Assembly: GCF_000426725.1 (NCBI RefSeq)
Contig: NZ_AUFX01000003.1
Location: 682,001-746,000, forward strand
DNA: 64,000 nucleotides
Direction: 5' to 3'
Source of the DNA: Sporocytophaga myxococcoides DSM 11118
Lineage (GTDB): Bacteria > Bacteroidota > Bacteroidia > Cytophagales > Cytophagaceae
Shown here: positions 51,001-59,826 of the stretch, piece after piece
Numbering within the stretch: the stretch's first letter is position 1
How the letters are laid out: the number at the start of each line of letters is the position of its first letter
Position numbers and translations under genes: made by a program
Notes under the pieces: model-generated
What the model was told of the DNA's origin: nothing
The model's database searches: none
What the model saw: only the letters and a program-made list of their open reading frames with translations

Positions 51001-54000
51001 TTTGTAAATGCAGCCGGAGTTGCACCTTTACAGATCGTCTGATCAGAAGAAATGGTTCCAGGAATTATACCTGGAGTTACTGTGTATTTAACAACATTAC
51101 TTTCTGCAGTTGTATTGCATTCCAGAGATTTAACCTCACGTTTATACTCATAAGTAACAGGTGAAGAAGTCGTATTTGTCAATGAATTGATCACAAATCC
51201 TGAAGTGTTGGTACTTCCCGCATCAGCAGAATAGGCTCCTCCATTTACCGACACTAACCATCTATAGTTCCAGTCTGCAGGAGCATTAGCTCCACCAAAA
51301 GGTAACTTCAAGTTTGTTATATCAGCAGGATTTGCTCCGCTACAGATTGTTGCACCACCGGCTATTGATCCTGGTAAAAGATCCGGTCTTACAATGATCG
51401 TTACTTCGTTGGATGTATCACCTTCTGCAGAACAGCTTCCTTTTACAATTAGTCTATATTTGGTTGTGTCAGTCAGATTTGCAGAAAATGCATATCCCGG
51501 AGTAGTAAAAGAATTTACCCAGCCCGTTACTGGATTTGCCTTATCCGGCAATGTTTGCCACTGATAAGTATAAGAATCTCCAGATTTCAATCCACCTTTG
51601 TGTGCTGTACTGGAAAGATCCGTTGGTTTTGTATTGTAACAAATAGTTTGTGTTAATGATACTGTACCTGCAATAACCGGTGACACCATTGCTATTTTAA
51701 TTGTATCAGAGTAAACAGCCGAACATGTTGTTCCGCCAGAGGTAGAAGTTACCCTTCTGGTATAATAAATAGAGTCAGTCAGAACCGGAGGAACATAAAG
51801 ATTTGTAGTTGCGCCTGTTCCACCAGCCACATTTACAAAAGGACCAGCTGGAATTTTAGATGACAACCACTGATACGTATAAGTTCCTGAACCACCCGTT
51901 GGCAGTGTCTGAGTTAATGCAGCAGGTGCAGTTCCTTTACAAATTATCTGACTTGCACTGATTGTGCCTGGCTTTAAAACAGGCATTACTGTAATTGTTA
52001 CAGGATTGCTGTTTACAGCAGGACAAACACCTGAACTATCCCTTCTTATATAAGTGTAAACTTTATCTAAAGCAGAAGTATTATTAAACACTGTATCAGC
52101 AGGAGTTGCAAAGGTATAGTTTTGTCCGTTTCCTGTCGAACCTGTAATTTTCTTACCATTTACGAACCATTGATACTTACCTGCACCTGTGCCTCCTGCT
52201 GCTACAGGAGTAGTGAATGCAACAGGTTTAGTACCACTACAAATTATTTGGTTCGCAGTTGGTGTCACAGCTGTATTTGGCACATTGACAGTAAGAGTCA
52301 ACGAATCCTGAAGGTAACATGACTTATTACTTGTAAGGCCATCTCCATCATCAACTTTAAAGAAATAGGTTGCGTTATCAGCAACAGTGATATTATTCAA
52401 AGTTAATGTAACAGGAGAAGTTGTTACTGCTGTAGGCGCAGTTATAACAGTGATTGTGGTACCTACTTTTTTATACCATGAATATTTATATCCCTTTTGA
52501 GGAGGTGTTGCGGCATTTAGAGTATATTCTCCAGTAATGGTAAGATTACTTCCCGCACACATAATTGTATCATTATCAAATGCTTTATTTACTATCACTG
52601 TTTTCGGAGGAGAACAAGGACAGTTTTCAGTTAAAGTAACTGGAGTACGAGGGCATGGTGCGGCTGGAATTTCAAATTTAACATCGAATACCATACCTGA
52701 TTTACTTTGCCCCCCGGTACCATATCCATCACTTCCGCCACTTCTGCTTACTGTTGTTCCATTGAAATCATCCCAAACAACCCCTTGATTACAATCACTT
52801 CTACCTACACTTATATTTCCGTTTCCGGAAATGACATTATTATTCTGAACTATAAAAAAGTCCCCAACAGGCAAAGTAGTTGTTGATCCAGTAAGCACCA
52901 ATGTTTCGATTTTTACCTGAGCTTCTGCCCCTTTGGTTCTGGTCCAGTTAGTTGTAAAAGTACCATAAACTTTAGTAAGGTCTGCGTCTTTACCTCCACC
53001 GTTAGTGGCAGGTTTTGACCCCACGATACTGTAGCTGATAGTTGCTGACTTTACATCACCTGTATTATACAATTCAGACTTAAGATTAATGCTTAATGAG
53101 GTAATTTTTATAGGAGTAGTATTGGTAAACTGGGATTGATATGGATATTTTGAACCTGGATTCAAGTTTTCCCAGGCATCATCAAACTGAGCATCGCATG
53201 ATTGTGCTTTTTTAAACACAGTACCCATCCCTTTCGCAGACTTGGTATAGTATACAGTTTTATTCCCTGAAGCATCCGCCGCAATACCGGTAAGATCTAT
53301 TGTATCTTTCAGGCTTCCTTCAGTAGTTCCAAGAAGTTTGCTTGGGTTTACAGATTTATCATACCAACTGTAAATAACACCTGGGGACTCCGAAGAATGA
53401 AGATTTAAACTCACATATCCTGAATTTCCACAATAGGTATGCTCATTAATAGTTGCTTTATTAACACAAGGATCGCAAACAGGCGTGACCACTGTAGCAG
53501 TTTTTACAAATCCTACTGCTGGTGCCAAAACAAATCCGTCTAAAACGAAATCGTTACCTGGACCGCTTGTACCTTTAAGATCTCTCACTTCCAGCGTATG
53601 GGTTCCACCAGTTGTTGCGGTCCAATTGGCTGTCATTTTGATCCAATTTTGATTTGCACCTGTATTTCCAACAGCTACAAGACTACCATCTATGAAAATT
53701 CCAATTTTTGCTGGAGTTCCGGAATTTACAGTATCTGGAGTTGTTTTCGCAAATTCTGTATGCTGATTTGCGACATAACCAGAAAATGCAAACTTATCAC
53801 CTATAGCACCTGTAAAAGTCCAACCGACAACCTTTCTTCCAACTGGACCTTTGGCATCCACTACATAACGTAACGACCCTGCAGGTTCTCCAGGAGCCTG
53901 AGGTAAATTACTCCAAAATGAATTCCCGGATGAAGTATTTGCTGTAACATTGTATTTACTGTCTCCATAAGTCGCAATTGGATCATAATAAGGTGAACCA

Positions 54001-56270
54001 CTCAAAAATCCAGTAGGTCCCTGATTAAAGTCTCCATTAGCCAATACGTTACCCACTGCCATATACCCAACTGCTGTGTAAGATACTGCAGCAGGAGTTT
54101 TTACACGATACGGATTGTTTGTGCTTACTGAAACACCCGGAGCTGAGGTTAATTCCCAGTGATCAAATATTAATCCTCCTGCAACAGTAGCAGTCAAATC
54201 GGTAAGTGAATCCTGAATACATGGACTTGCTGTTGCTATTATACTGGAACAGTCAGTTATCGGACCAACTACTATTTCGTCTTCCTGGCTCTCCTGTCCA
54301 CCGAAAGAAATATTATCGATACCATAGTCATACCCTCTTGGCTGAGATACGGTCGGAGAAACTTGTCTGATTTCAAGCGTTGCAGAATTTACAGTGGCTC
54401 CTGCAGTCCACGGAAATGTAAATGTCTTCCATTTGCCGACAGCAGCTATGCCGCCATTTGCAGCAAAATTAGTGCTTGCCTGCCCTACTTTTACTCCATT
54501 TACTAAAACATCCAATAACACATCTCTGAAAGGGGCTACAGCAGGAGCATTGCCATAACCTGATGCCATATTATCTGAAACTATATAAGTTACAGAAGTA
54601 AGGTCAAGTGAAAAATTATAAGTTTTACCTGCTTGAACTGTTACTTTTTGTCCCCATACAAGAGATTGTTTGGTTCCATCAGCGCCCCCATTTACAACCA
54701 GGAAATTACCAGGATTACCTGTAGCATATGTATAAAGCCCTCCTGCGTTCCAATCGGCCTGAGTTCCCCAAAAGCCTGCACTGTTTGCTACACCAATTGC
54801 ACCATCAACATTTCTTGGGTCACCGGCATTATTAAACTGAGTAGTAATTCCTGATGTTCCTGCGGAAAAGTCTCCGTTTACTACAACATTACCTGAGACT
54901 ACATCGCCTGTCAGAGTAATTTTGGTCATCCCTAATTTGGTAGCTGTAAAAGTTGTAGTAGGACCAGTTGCATTACTTAACGTTCCTCCACCTGTCGACC
55001 AAGCCAGATTAGCAGAACCAGTACCTGATAAATCCCATTTGTCACCTATACATAATGGGGAAGTTGTAGGCGCCTTAACAATTGAAGCAAAAATTTTCTT
55101 ATCGCTAATAAGGACGAAAAAGTCAGAATAACAACTTGGATTATCTCTGTCAGTAACAGAAGTTCCTGCAGAAATTTCTCTTACCTCCCAGGTTCCTGTT
55201 TTATTTGAAGAATAAGAAATTTTCCCAGTACCACTCGCTGCTGGCACTGCCACTCCATCCAAATACCAAGCAAAGTAATTCGAGGCACTGGCATAACTAC
55301 CAACAGTTAATGTTACATTATCAGGTCCATTATTAACAATAGATGTTTTATCAGGACTTAATGTAAGAATATTGATGCTAGATGGAACAACGCAGCATAC
55401 TCCTGCTGTAGTTTCTTTAAAAGATTCGGCTACATGTTGCGGAGGACAAATAGCTGTAAAATTCCAATCATATATTGCAGAATAACCAGGTGCTGAATTA
55501 GATGCACTTACATTGGAGATTGGTCCAATATTGGAAGCTGGCACCTGAGATGGAGCATATAACAAGTTGTTAACAGCAATAGCCGAGCCTCCACCTGTTG
55601 GATTCGTATTAATAACAAGTTTTGTTGCCCCGGTCGTTGTCAATGTATAATTTACAGGTACATCTATATAATAGCCATTGGTTACCCCGGGAATTGGGGT
55701 ACCTGAAACGCTGGAAAATGTATAAACAGAAGAACCCGGACCTGTTGTAGATCCGAAACTCACTTGAATTTTATATAATTGACCAGGATTATTTAAGACG
55801 ACAGGAACTCTCACAGAGTTAAACCTTACTGGCATACTATTACTAAAGTTCATTTCGAAAGTCCCCCCTGATGGCCCAGCCACATAAGCAGGAGTTGCAG
55901 CAGGAGTTGGAACAGCCTTGTAATCAACTTTCTTTATATATGTAAATCTAACTGAAGTATTAGGAGCTATTCCAGCTGTTGTTACCCTAAATGGGGAATA
56001 AAAGGTACTAGATGTAGTAGAATCATAAAAAACAGTTCCCGTCTTTATCAATCTACCTTCAGCATCTATATCTGCTGCTGTATAGGTCGGTGTGTAACTA
56101 TACCAAAGATATCTGGCGTTTGGAGTAGGATTATTAAATGTCCATTTAGCAAAGGAATTCTCGCACCAATTGGATGTGGTAATTGATTCCGGACCACATT
56201 GAGCCCAAACTTTATTACTCCAGACACTCAATAGTAATAAAACAAAAAGAAAATTACGTTTACCAGCCAT
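48021..56270 (-). CDS. Giant surface protein with Ig-like repeats and type B (gliding-motility-associated) sorting domain
   Basis: 2749 residues. Signal peptide 1-24 (ends VWAQ). Up to about residue 1320 come several beta-sandwich domains, including two jelly-roll, carbohydrate-binding-like segments beginning VVNGDFSAGTSG and VLANGDFNQGPTGF. Residues about 1330-2330 hold ten Ig-like repeats of about 95-105 residues with the frame P.GTI...QTIC.G..P......P.GG ... Y.W. Further PKD-like domains follow, and the last about 85 residues are the type B sorting domain (IPNAFTPNKDGNNDTWEIENI ... YNRWGTLVWKW ... LPDGTYFYVIDL). It is probably displayed on the cell surface through T9SS with the PorP/SprF protein downstream, for adhesion or gliding. 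Confidence 0.92.
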   Translation of the reverse strand: MAGKRNFLFVLLLLSVWSNKVWAQCGPESITTSNWCENSFAKWTFNNPTPNARYLWYSYTPTYTAADIDAEGRLIKTGTVFYDSTTSSTFYSPFRVTTAGIAPNTSVRFTYIKKVDYKAVPTPAATPAYVAGPSGGTFEMNFSNSMPVRFNSVRVPVVLNNPGQLYKIQVSFGSTTGPGSSVYTFSSVSGTPIPGVTNGYYIDVPVNYTLTTTGATKLVINTNPTGGGSAIAVNNLLYAPSQVPASNIGPISNVSASNSAPGYSAIYDWNFTAICPPQHVAESFKETTAGVCCVVPSSINILTLSPDKTSIVNNGPDNVTLTVGSYASASNYFAWYLDGVAVPAASGTGKISYSSNKTGTWEVREISAGTSVTDRDNPSCYSDFFVLISDKKIFASIVKAPTTSPLCIGDKWDLSGTGSANLAWSTGGGTLSNATGPTTTFTATKLGMTKITLTGDVVSGNVVVNGDFSAGTSGITTQFNNAGDPRNVDGAIGVANSAGFWGTQADWNAGGLYTYATGNPGNFLVVNGGADGTKQSLVWGQKVTVQAGKTYNFSLDLTSVTYIVSDNMASGYGNAPAVAPFRDVLLDVLVNGVKVGQASTNFAANGGIAAVGKWKTFTFPWTAGATVNSATLEIRQVSPTVSQPRGYDYGIDNISFGGQESQEDEIVVGPITDCSSIIATASPCIQDSLTDLTATVAGGLIFDHWELTSAPGVSVSTNNPYRVKTPAAVSYTAVGYMAVGNVLANGDFNQGPTGFLSGSPYYDPIATYGDSKYNVTANTSSGNSFWSNLPQAPGEPAGSLRYVVDAKGPVGRKVVGWTFTGAIGDKFAFSGYVANQHTEFAKTTPDTVNSGTPAKIGIFIDGSLVAVGNTGANQNWIKMTANWTATTGGTHTLEVRDLKGTSGPGNDFVLDGFVLAPAVGFVKTATVVTPVCDPCVNKATINEHTYCGNSGYVSLNLHSSESPGVIYSWYDKSVNPSKLLGTTEGSLKDTIDLTGIAADASGNKTVYYTKSAKGMGTVFKKAQSCDAQFDDAWENLNPGSKYPYQSQFTNTTPIKITSLSINLKSELYNTGDVKSATISYSIVGSKPATNGGGKDADLTKVYGTFTTNWTRTKGAEAQVKIETLVLTGSTTTLPVGDFFIVQNNNVISGNGNISVGRSDCNQGVVWDDFNGTTVSRSGGSDGYGTGGQSKSGMVFDVKFEIPAAPCPRTPVTLTENCPCSPPKTVIVNKAFDNDTIMCAGSNLTITGEYTLNAATPPQKGYKYSWYKKVGTTITVITAPTAVTTSPVTLTLNNITVADNATYFFKVDDGDGLTSNKSCYLQDSLTLTVNVPNTAVTPTANQIICSGTKPVAFTTPVAAGGTGAGKYQWFVNGKKITGSTGNGQNYTFATPADTVFNNTSALDKVYTYIRRDSSGVCPAVNSNPVTITVMPVLKPGTISASQIICKGTAPAALTQTLPTGGSGTYTYQWLSSKIPAGPFVNVAGGTGATTNLYVPPVLTDSIYYTRRVTSTSGGTTCSAVYSDTIKIAMVSPVIAGTVSLTQTICYNTKPTDLSSTAHKGGLKSGDSYTYQWQTLPDKANPVTGWVNSFTTPGYAFSANLTDTTKYRLIVKGSCSAEGDTSNEVTIIVRPDLLPGSIAGGATICSGANPADITNLKLPFGGANAPADWNYRWLVSVNGGAYSADAGSTNTSGFVINSLTNTTSSPVTYEYKREVKSLECNTTAESNVVKYTVTPGIIPGTISSDQTICKGATPAAFTNTPATGGSGTYAYEWQESSNNIAFSPALGGSGANTALYTPPAAVNAEVYYRRKVSSGACPDQYSDTIKISLVPDMIAAVISANQTICYNTSAANIAISSPPTGGLKSGDSYSYRWESLADASGSTWAGPIGITAGYAPGTLTDTMQYRLVVTGSCGAASTTSNVVKVTVLPDLKGGTIVGGGTVCSGEDPADIANQVSPTGANGTADYNYSWQVTANSITSPAIPGGASYVVPAFPANTGTTAMIYTVKRIVSSTLCPSPTAESNVVTYTVNPTVKPGTIGDDQTLCSGNTINALTEKTPPTGGDGNYNYQWQYSLTGTAGSFVNVTPAATGSSFTPVPQASTIYFARLENSPGCQSVLSNPVKITILPGILAGSIGSDQDICSGSYADTIKTKTLPSNVSSAASSVWKISTSSASGPWSNAPAQLVPSDVVYKYPGSLTAGTIWIIKDVTDPNGPPLCNTAQTAPVKIVTRAPLTGGQIGSNQTICENGDPAAFAELVTPTGGKDDVAYKYSWQYSTNGTTWNPISNSTNAVFDPGVLTITTSYRRVVNDVLGCGPRNSNEVTITVTPNSNPSVSIVPPGQVCLGSTVSFQATPVAGGTTPVYEWTVNGITAGTNSDQFTSATLNDGDKVQVKLKSSETCIAPGKQEVFSNIALAQMLSNITPDIKLVAQDPICKGTVTTFTPTYNTLPSVYEWYLNGTLLSLPLNSATYSGTFNNGDEIYVKMTSPLTCVTTPYGTSNTVKMAVLDVPQPNIVESDATFCSGDDTTYTAVIGTGTTFKWFKDGLPLSNTTLSLIVNQPGKYTLQEDNGVCPRFSDTVTVTVIPTPVANAGSDIYVLENTVVTLNGSGGDLYSWSPATGLNFTDIPNPTFTATDNTIYVLTVADATNTCSSTDEVEVFVERPVKIPNAFTPNKDGNNDTWEIENINGFPNVTFEVYNRWGTLVWKWTGNLKQWDGTNYRNGEVLPDGTYFYVIDLHSVIFKEPYSGYVQILK

Positions 56271-56962
56271 ATCTCTGTTTTTCTTTTTTTAATGATAGTG
56301 CACAAAAGAATTGTACAACTTTTATTTCGATTTATTTATTTTGAAAAGTAACTTACTCAATTACTTTTTTATGTCATTGATATTCAGCTCTGATAAGAGC
56401 TTGAGGCAATTTTAGGAAATAAAGAACTACTATAGCGGGCTTACTATGATTGTACGCACTAAGGAAAGGCTTGTTCCTTAACAAGCATCCAATTCCTTAC
56501 ATTATATCTAAATTAAGTCCTCTTTAATTTTTTGTAGATACTCACAACCATGAGAAAAGTAACCAGTGAAGTAAAAAAAATTGCTACAAAATCCTTAACT
56601 AAAAACATATACCATTATAAATTATTGATAATAAAAAGAATACATTTAAGTTAAATTCAGAATCATTATGGAAGCTATTCCTTATTCAGGTGTATCAAAG
56701 AGATAAAGTCTGAAACACCTGTCCCAACTGAGATAGTTAATGCTCAAATATCTTGATGGCCAGTGTATATTCTCCTGCTGCAAAACCCTCATCGCTATAT
56801 TTTGTTCAAAATCAGGCGGAATACTTTAATTAAAAAATTATTGGTAAAATGAATTAAACGAGGAAAAAATTTTAATTGATTTAAATTTCACTTAGCTTTA
56901 GTACTATACCCTTTTTAACCTATCTCTACATCTCCCGAAAATATTGTGAAGTAGCCAGTTCA

Positions 56963-57017
56963 CGTATAGTTCTCGTATACCCCACGTATAGTTTCCGTAT
57001 AGTTTCCGTATAGTTGC
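56963..57017. repeat. 11-bp tandem repeat, five units
   Basis: CGTATAGTTYC-type units start at 56963, 56974, 56985, 56996 and 57007, exactly 11 nt apart. The step equals about one helical turn, so all units face the same side of the DNA. Confidence 0.85.
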
Positions 57018-57143
57018 GTTAGCCATGCATCAGCCATACATTAGCTATATCTGACATTACTTTGTCTCTTACTGAAAAACTATACATTGTTAATACTTAT
57101 TACTAATATAACTATACAAAGATGAAATAACCCTCCTTCGTAT

Positions 57144-57191
57144 CCTTTTGGAGGTATCTTATTAAAGACCTTTTGGAGGTATCTTATTAAA
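57144..57191. repeat. Direct repeat, two 23-nt copies
   Basis: CCTTTTGGAGGTATCTTATT plus AAA occurs at 57144-57166 and again at 57169-57191. A related GAGGTATCTTAGTAAA lies at 37253-37268, before the ACP-like gene. Confidence 0.85.
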
Positions 57192-57241
57192 TATTAGAAA
57201 TAAAGCTAAATCTGCTGCAGACTTTCGATTGGTATTTATAT

Positions 57242-57286
57242 AAAAATTAAATAGGCTGCTCTGTACGAGCAGCCTATTTAATTTTT
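57242..57286. terminator. Orphan bidirectional terminator
   Basis: A 20-bp perfect stem (ATAGGCTGCTC/GAGCAGCCTAT with A/T arms) around a 5-nt loop. No open reading frame ends near it on either strand: the closest genes are 970 nt and 240 nt away. Confidence 0.85.
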
Positions 57287-57495
57287 ATTCAACTTAACCT
57301 TTTAAAAAATGGACTATGTCAAAAATAACTGGTTGAAAGACATTACAAAGGTATTCTAGCAAGCAACCATTATCAATACCGTAAAATGGTATATTTATTC
57401 AAAACTATATGTTACTTTATCTCAAGAAAATTCAATTAATAAATTGATTATTAGAATGTTTTAAATTTCAACAGAGGGGAACGTCTAAAAAAATA

Positions 57496-57525
57496 AAAAG
57501 GCTTCTGAAAAATCAGAAGCCTTTT
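57496..57525 (-). terminator. Terminator of the tRNA gene
   Basis: AAAAGGCTTCTGA/TCAGAAGCCTTTT stem with 4-nt loop, followed on the minus strand by a T-rich run; 3 nt after the tRNA 3' end. Confidence 0.85.
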
Positions 57526-57527
57526 AG

Positions 57528-57601
57528 TAGCGAGGGGGGGAGTTGAACCCCCGACCTTTGGGTTATGAATCCAACGCTCTAACCACCTGAGCTACCTCGC
57601 C
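57528..57601 (-). tRNA. tRNA-Met (anticodon CAT)
   Basis: 74 nt on the minus strand. The acceptor stem GGCGAGG pairs with CCTCGCT (first pair G-U), the D arm reads AGCTCAGGTGGTTAGAGC, the anticodon loop is ATTCATAAC with CAT, and the T arm is GGGGGTTCAACTCCCCC. The discriminator base is A and CCA is not encoded. The first G1-U72 pair argues against an initiator with its C-A mismatch. A tRNA-Ile2 whose CAT anticodon is modified to lysidine cannot be fully excluded. Confidence 0.93.
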
Positions 57602-57618
57602 GTTTCAAAATCGGAGTG

Positions 57619-57651
57619 CAAATGTAACAAACTCATTTGTGAAAAAGCAAG
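57619..57651 (-). promoter_or_regulatory. Promoter of the tRNA gene
   Basis: TACATTTG (minus strand, 57619-57626) matches the Bacteroidota -7 consensus TAnnTTTG. CTTGC (57647-57651) sits 20-21 nt upstream in the -33 place. Transcription would start about 10 nt before the tRNA. The promoter overlaps a possible early start (57639) of the gene on the other strand. Confidence 0.7.
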
Positions 57652-57716
57652 TTTTTACCAAATCTTTTTTATCTTGCTTCAGAATATGGGCAATATCCCT
57701 TGAGAATCTTTTTATT

Positions 57717-58112
57717 ATGGAAAATAAATTCAAATACACTGCGGAGTTTGAAATCAATGCCTCCTCAAAAATGATCTTTCCTTATCTAAGCACTGCCTTA
57801 GGCCTAAAGACCTGGTTTGCTGATAAGGTGATTGCAGAAGATGAAAAACTTTATGATTTTTTCTGGGATGGCAGATTGCAGAAAGCTCGGAAAGTTGCCC
57901 AGAAAACAAACCAATATGTAAAATTTGAATTTGCTCCTGAGGAAACAGAAACTATAAAAAATAATTCTTATCTGGAATTTTCCCTTCAGGAAAATGAAAT
58001 CACACAAACTTCTTTTCTGAAAGTCGTAGACTATTCTGATAATGATAGCAATGATCTTCAGGAAATGTGGAAAGGACTCATTGAAAACCTTAAAGAAAAG
58101 GTTGGAGCATAA
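57717..58112 (+). CDS. START-like (SRPBCC/AHSA1) domain protein
   Basis: 131 residues from ATG 57717 (MENKFKYTAEFEINASSKMIFPYLST). The family begins right at this point; an in-frame ATG at 57639 would add 26 residues of no family likeness and overlap the tRNA promoter. The fold is a helix-grip: first strand, ALGLKTWFADKVI, then strands KVAQKTNQYVKFEF and SYLEFSLQ, and a long C-terminal helix (LQEMWKGLIENLKEKVG). The cavity binds hydrophobic ligands, or the domain acts as a co-chaperone. The partner is unknown. Confidence 0.85.
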   Translation: MENKFKYTAEFEINASSKMIFPYLSTALGLKTWFADKVIAEDEKLYDFFWDGRLQKARKVAQKTNQYVKFEFAPEETETIKNNSYLEFSLQENEITQTSFLKVVDYSDNDSNDLQEMWKGLIENLKEKVGA

Positions 58113-58184
58113 AAATAAAAAGCAGTAAAGAGAATCCTTAATACCTTCTCTTTACTGCTTCTAACAACATAGAAGTTTCTTTGA

Positions 58185-58232
58185 TCTTTTTACTTTAAGC
58201 TTTACGAGATTAGCTTTTAGCTTTTAGCTTTA
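58185..58232. repeat. AAAGCTAAAAGC low-complexity repeat, copy at a gene 3' end
   Basis: Runs of AGCTTTTAGC-type units. It overlaps the last codons (KAKS) and stop of the esterase-like gene. Related copies: about 1818-1852, 29132-29158 and 60412-60445, all at gene 3' ends. Confidence 0.7.
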
Positions 58233-59673
58233 TTTGGGAAAGTAATAACTTATACTCTTGTTGATTCGGAGCATCATTAAATATCTTATCCTCCTCTACT
58301 CTATTAGTATCCGTAAAACCAAGTCTTACTGCCTTATTCAGGCTGGCATATGCAAGTTTCCAGTTTCCTTTAGCTGCATAAACTTTAGCATGCAGATATG
58401 CATGTTCAGAATTTTTAGGTTCTATAAGTTCATAGATTTGCAAGAACTTCGGTGCTTTTTCATAATCAGTTTGCTGAATAGCCGAGTTGGAAAAGCTGAA
58501 AGCTGCAAGTCCTAAAAATCCTTTCAATCTCTTATACATACTCCTCTCCTCTTGTGGAAGAGTATTATTCTGTGTCATAGTCAGAAGATTGGAATAATTG
58601 CTTTTCCACCATTGTATATCTTCTTTTTCAAAAGCAGACCAGAACTTCCTTGTCAACTCCACCTCTTTCTCTTCTACGATAGTAATCTTTGCAAGCTTGA
58701 CTTTTACAGGTTCTGACTGAAACAAAGTATTTCCCTCTGTTTTAAATGCATCAACAGAAGTTAAGTCTTTCAGAATGCTTATCCATTTCTTACAAGCCAC
58801 TAGAGCTTCATAGCTCTCATTCTTCTTCTTTTTCTGGTTTATTTCAGACATTCCTGCATTTACCAATGAATCAACTAGAGATTGATTTTTAGGAATCACA
58901 TTTTTTCTCATAGCATTCATTTTTAGCCATAAGAAAGCTGTTTGCATATCCTGAGCTTCTGGCCACTGATGTCCACCTTTTATCTCGCATATGAAATGTG
59001 TCATTCCTGAATTATTCATAGACATATCTAACTGTCTCACTTCTCCCAGATTGAAATCCTCCTCGCCAACTATTCCATAATAATCAAACGGATATCCTAT
59101 ATTATTGGATTTTCCGGGAAACCCTCCTCCACATCCAATCACTCCTTTTACTTCATCACCTGAAATTGCCATTCCGCTGGCAACCCTTGATCCTCCTGAA
59201 AAACCAGAAGTGTAAATTCTATTTTTGTCGATAGACAATTTAGATTTACAATCTTCCATCATTACCATTATTTTGGGCTGAATCTTATCCCAGGCAAGAC
59301 CATTCTCAGAATTGTAAGATCCTGCCAGAATCATCTCAAACCGATCCGCAAGTTGTTGGTATTTTTCTACAGGCAACTTACCATCCCCTTGTGGATCAAA
59401 CATATACACAATCGGATATTTCTTTGATTCTGAATAAGATTTGGGAATGTAAAGACTGTATTTAACAAGCGAATCCTTTGATGCTTTAACTGTTTGAATT
59501 TTTCCTGGTGTTAGATCTAACTCAAGCTTCTTTTCACTGGTAGTGTCTGTGTCTGTATTCGTTCCGTTTACAGTTATTTCCTTTTCCTCTGTTTTATCTG
59601 CTTTCTTTTTCTCACAACCAAATGTAAGTAGCAAAGCGAATACTATAATCCAGTAAAAATTTCTTGAGGTCAT
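58210..59673 (-). CDS. Lipoprotein with esterase-like alpha/beta-hydrolase and TPR-like regions
   Basis: 487 residues. The lipobox LTFGC places Cys20 as the lipid anchor. A charged, disordered linker (residues 21-50) leads to an alpha/beta-hydrolase domain: YPIVYMFDPQGDG, nucleophile Ser159 in GFSGGS, and probably the catalytic His in KGGHQWPEA. This matches the feruloyl/PHB-depolymerase-type esterases. The C-terminal half is helical and ends in TPR-like repeats (APKFLQIYELIEPKNSEHAYLHAKVYAAKGNWKLAYASLNKAVRLG). A surface or periplasmic hydrolase acting on an ester or peptide is likely. The last four residues come from a low-complexity repeat. Confidence 0.8.
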   Translation of the reverse strand: MTSRNFYWIIVFALLLTFGCEKKKADKTEEKEITVNGTNTDTDTTSEKKLELDLTPGKIQTVKASKDSLVKYSLYIPKSYSESKKYPIVYMFDPQGDGKLPVEKYQQLADRFEMILAGSYNSENGLAWDKIQPKIMVMMEDCKSKLSIDKNRIYTSGFSGGSRVASGMAISGDEVKGVIGCGGGFPGKSNNIGYPFDYYGIVGEEDFNLGEVRQLDMSMNNSGMTHFICEIKGGHQWPEAQDMQTAFLWLKMNAMRKNVIPKNQSLVDSLVNAGMSEINQKKKKNESYEALVACKKWISILKDLTSVDAFKTEGNTLFQSEPVKVKLAKITIVEEKEVELTRKFWSAFEKEDIQWWKSNYSNLLTMTQNNTLPQEERSMYKRLKGFLGLAAFSFSNSAIQQTDYEKAPKFLQIYELIEPKNSEHAYLHAKVYAAKGNWKLAYASLNKAVRLGFTDTNRVEEDKIFNDAPNQQEYKLLLSQIKLKAKS

Positions 59674-59826
59674 GTTAAAAGAAGTCCAGGTTTAATTATT
59701 TAAACACAAACATAAATAGAAAAAATTCAGTTGCCTTATAGCTCAGGAGTTTTTCATGAAAGGACATAAGTGTTCAATATTCTTAATTAATGAAAAGCTG
59801 CTAAAAATTCAGTGAACCAATGTTTT

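Larger units (their letters stand above)
56271..57241. other. Long gene-free region with short tandem repeats
   Basis: About 970 nt with no gene. It contains the promoter side of the 2749-residue gene, an 11-bp tandem repeat (56963-57017) and a 25-bp direct repeat (57144-57191). The orphan terminator at 57242 ends it, so a non-coding transcript is possible. Confidence 0.5.

Noticed and set aside
57639-57716. Early start for the START-like gene
   Set aside because: The added 26 residues have no family likeness, and the segment overlaps the tRNA promoter on the other strand.
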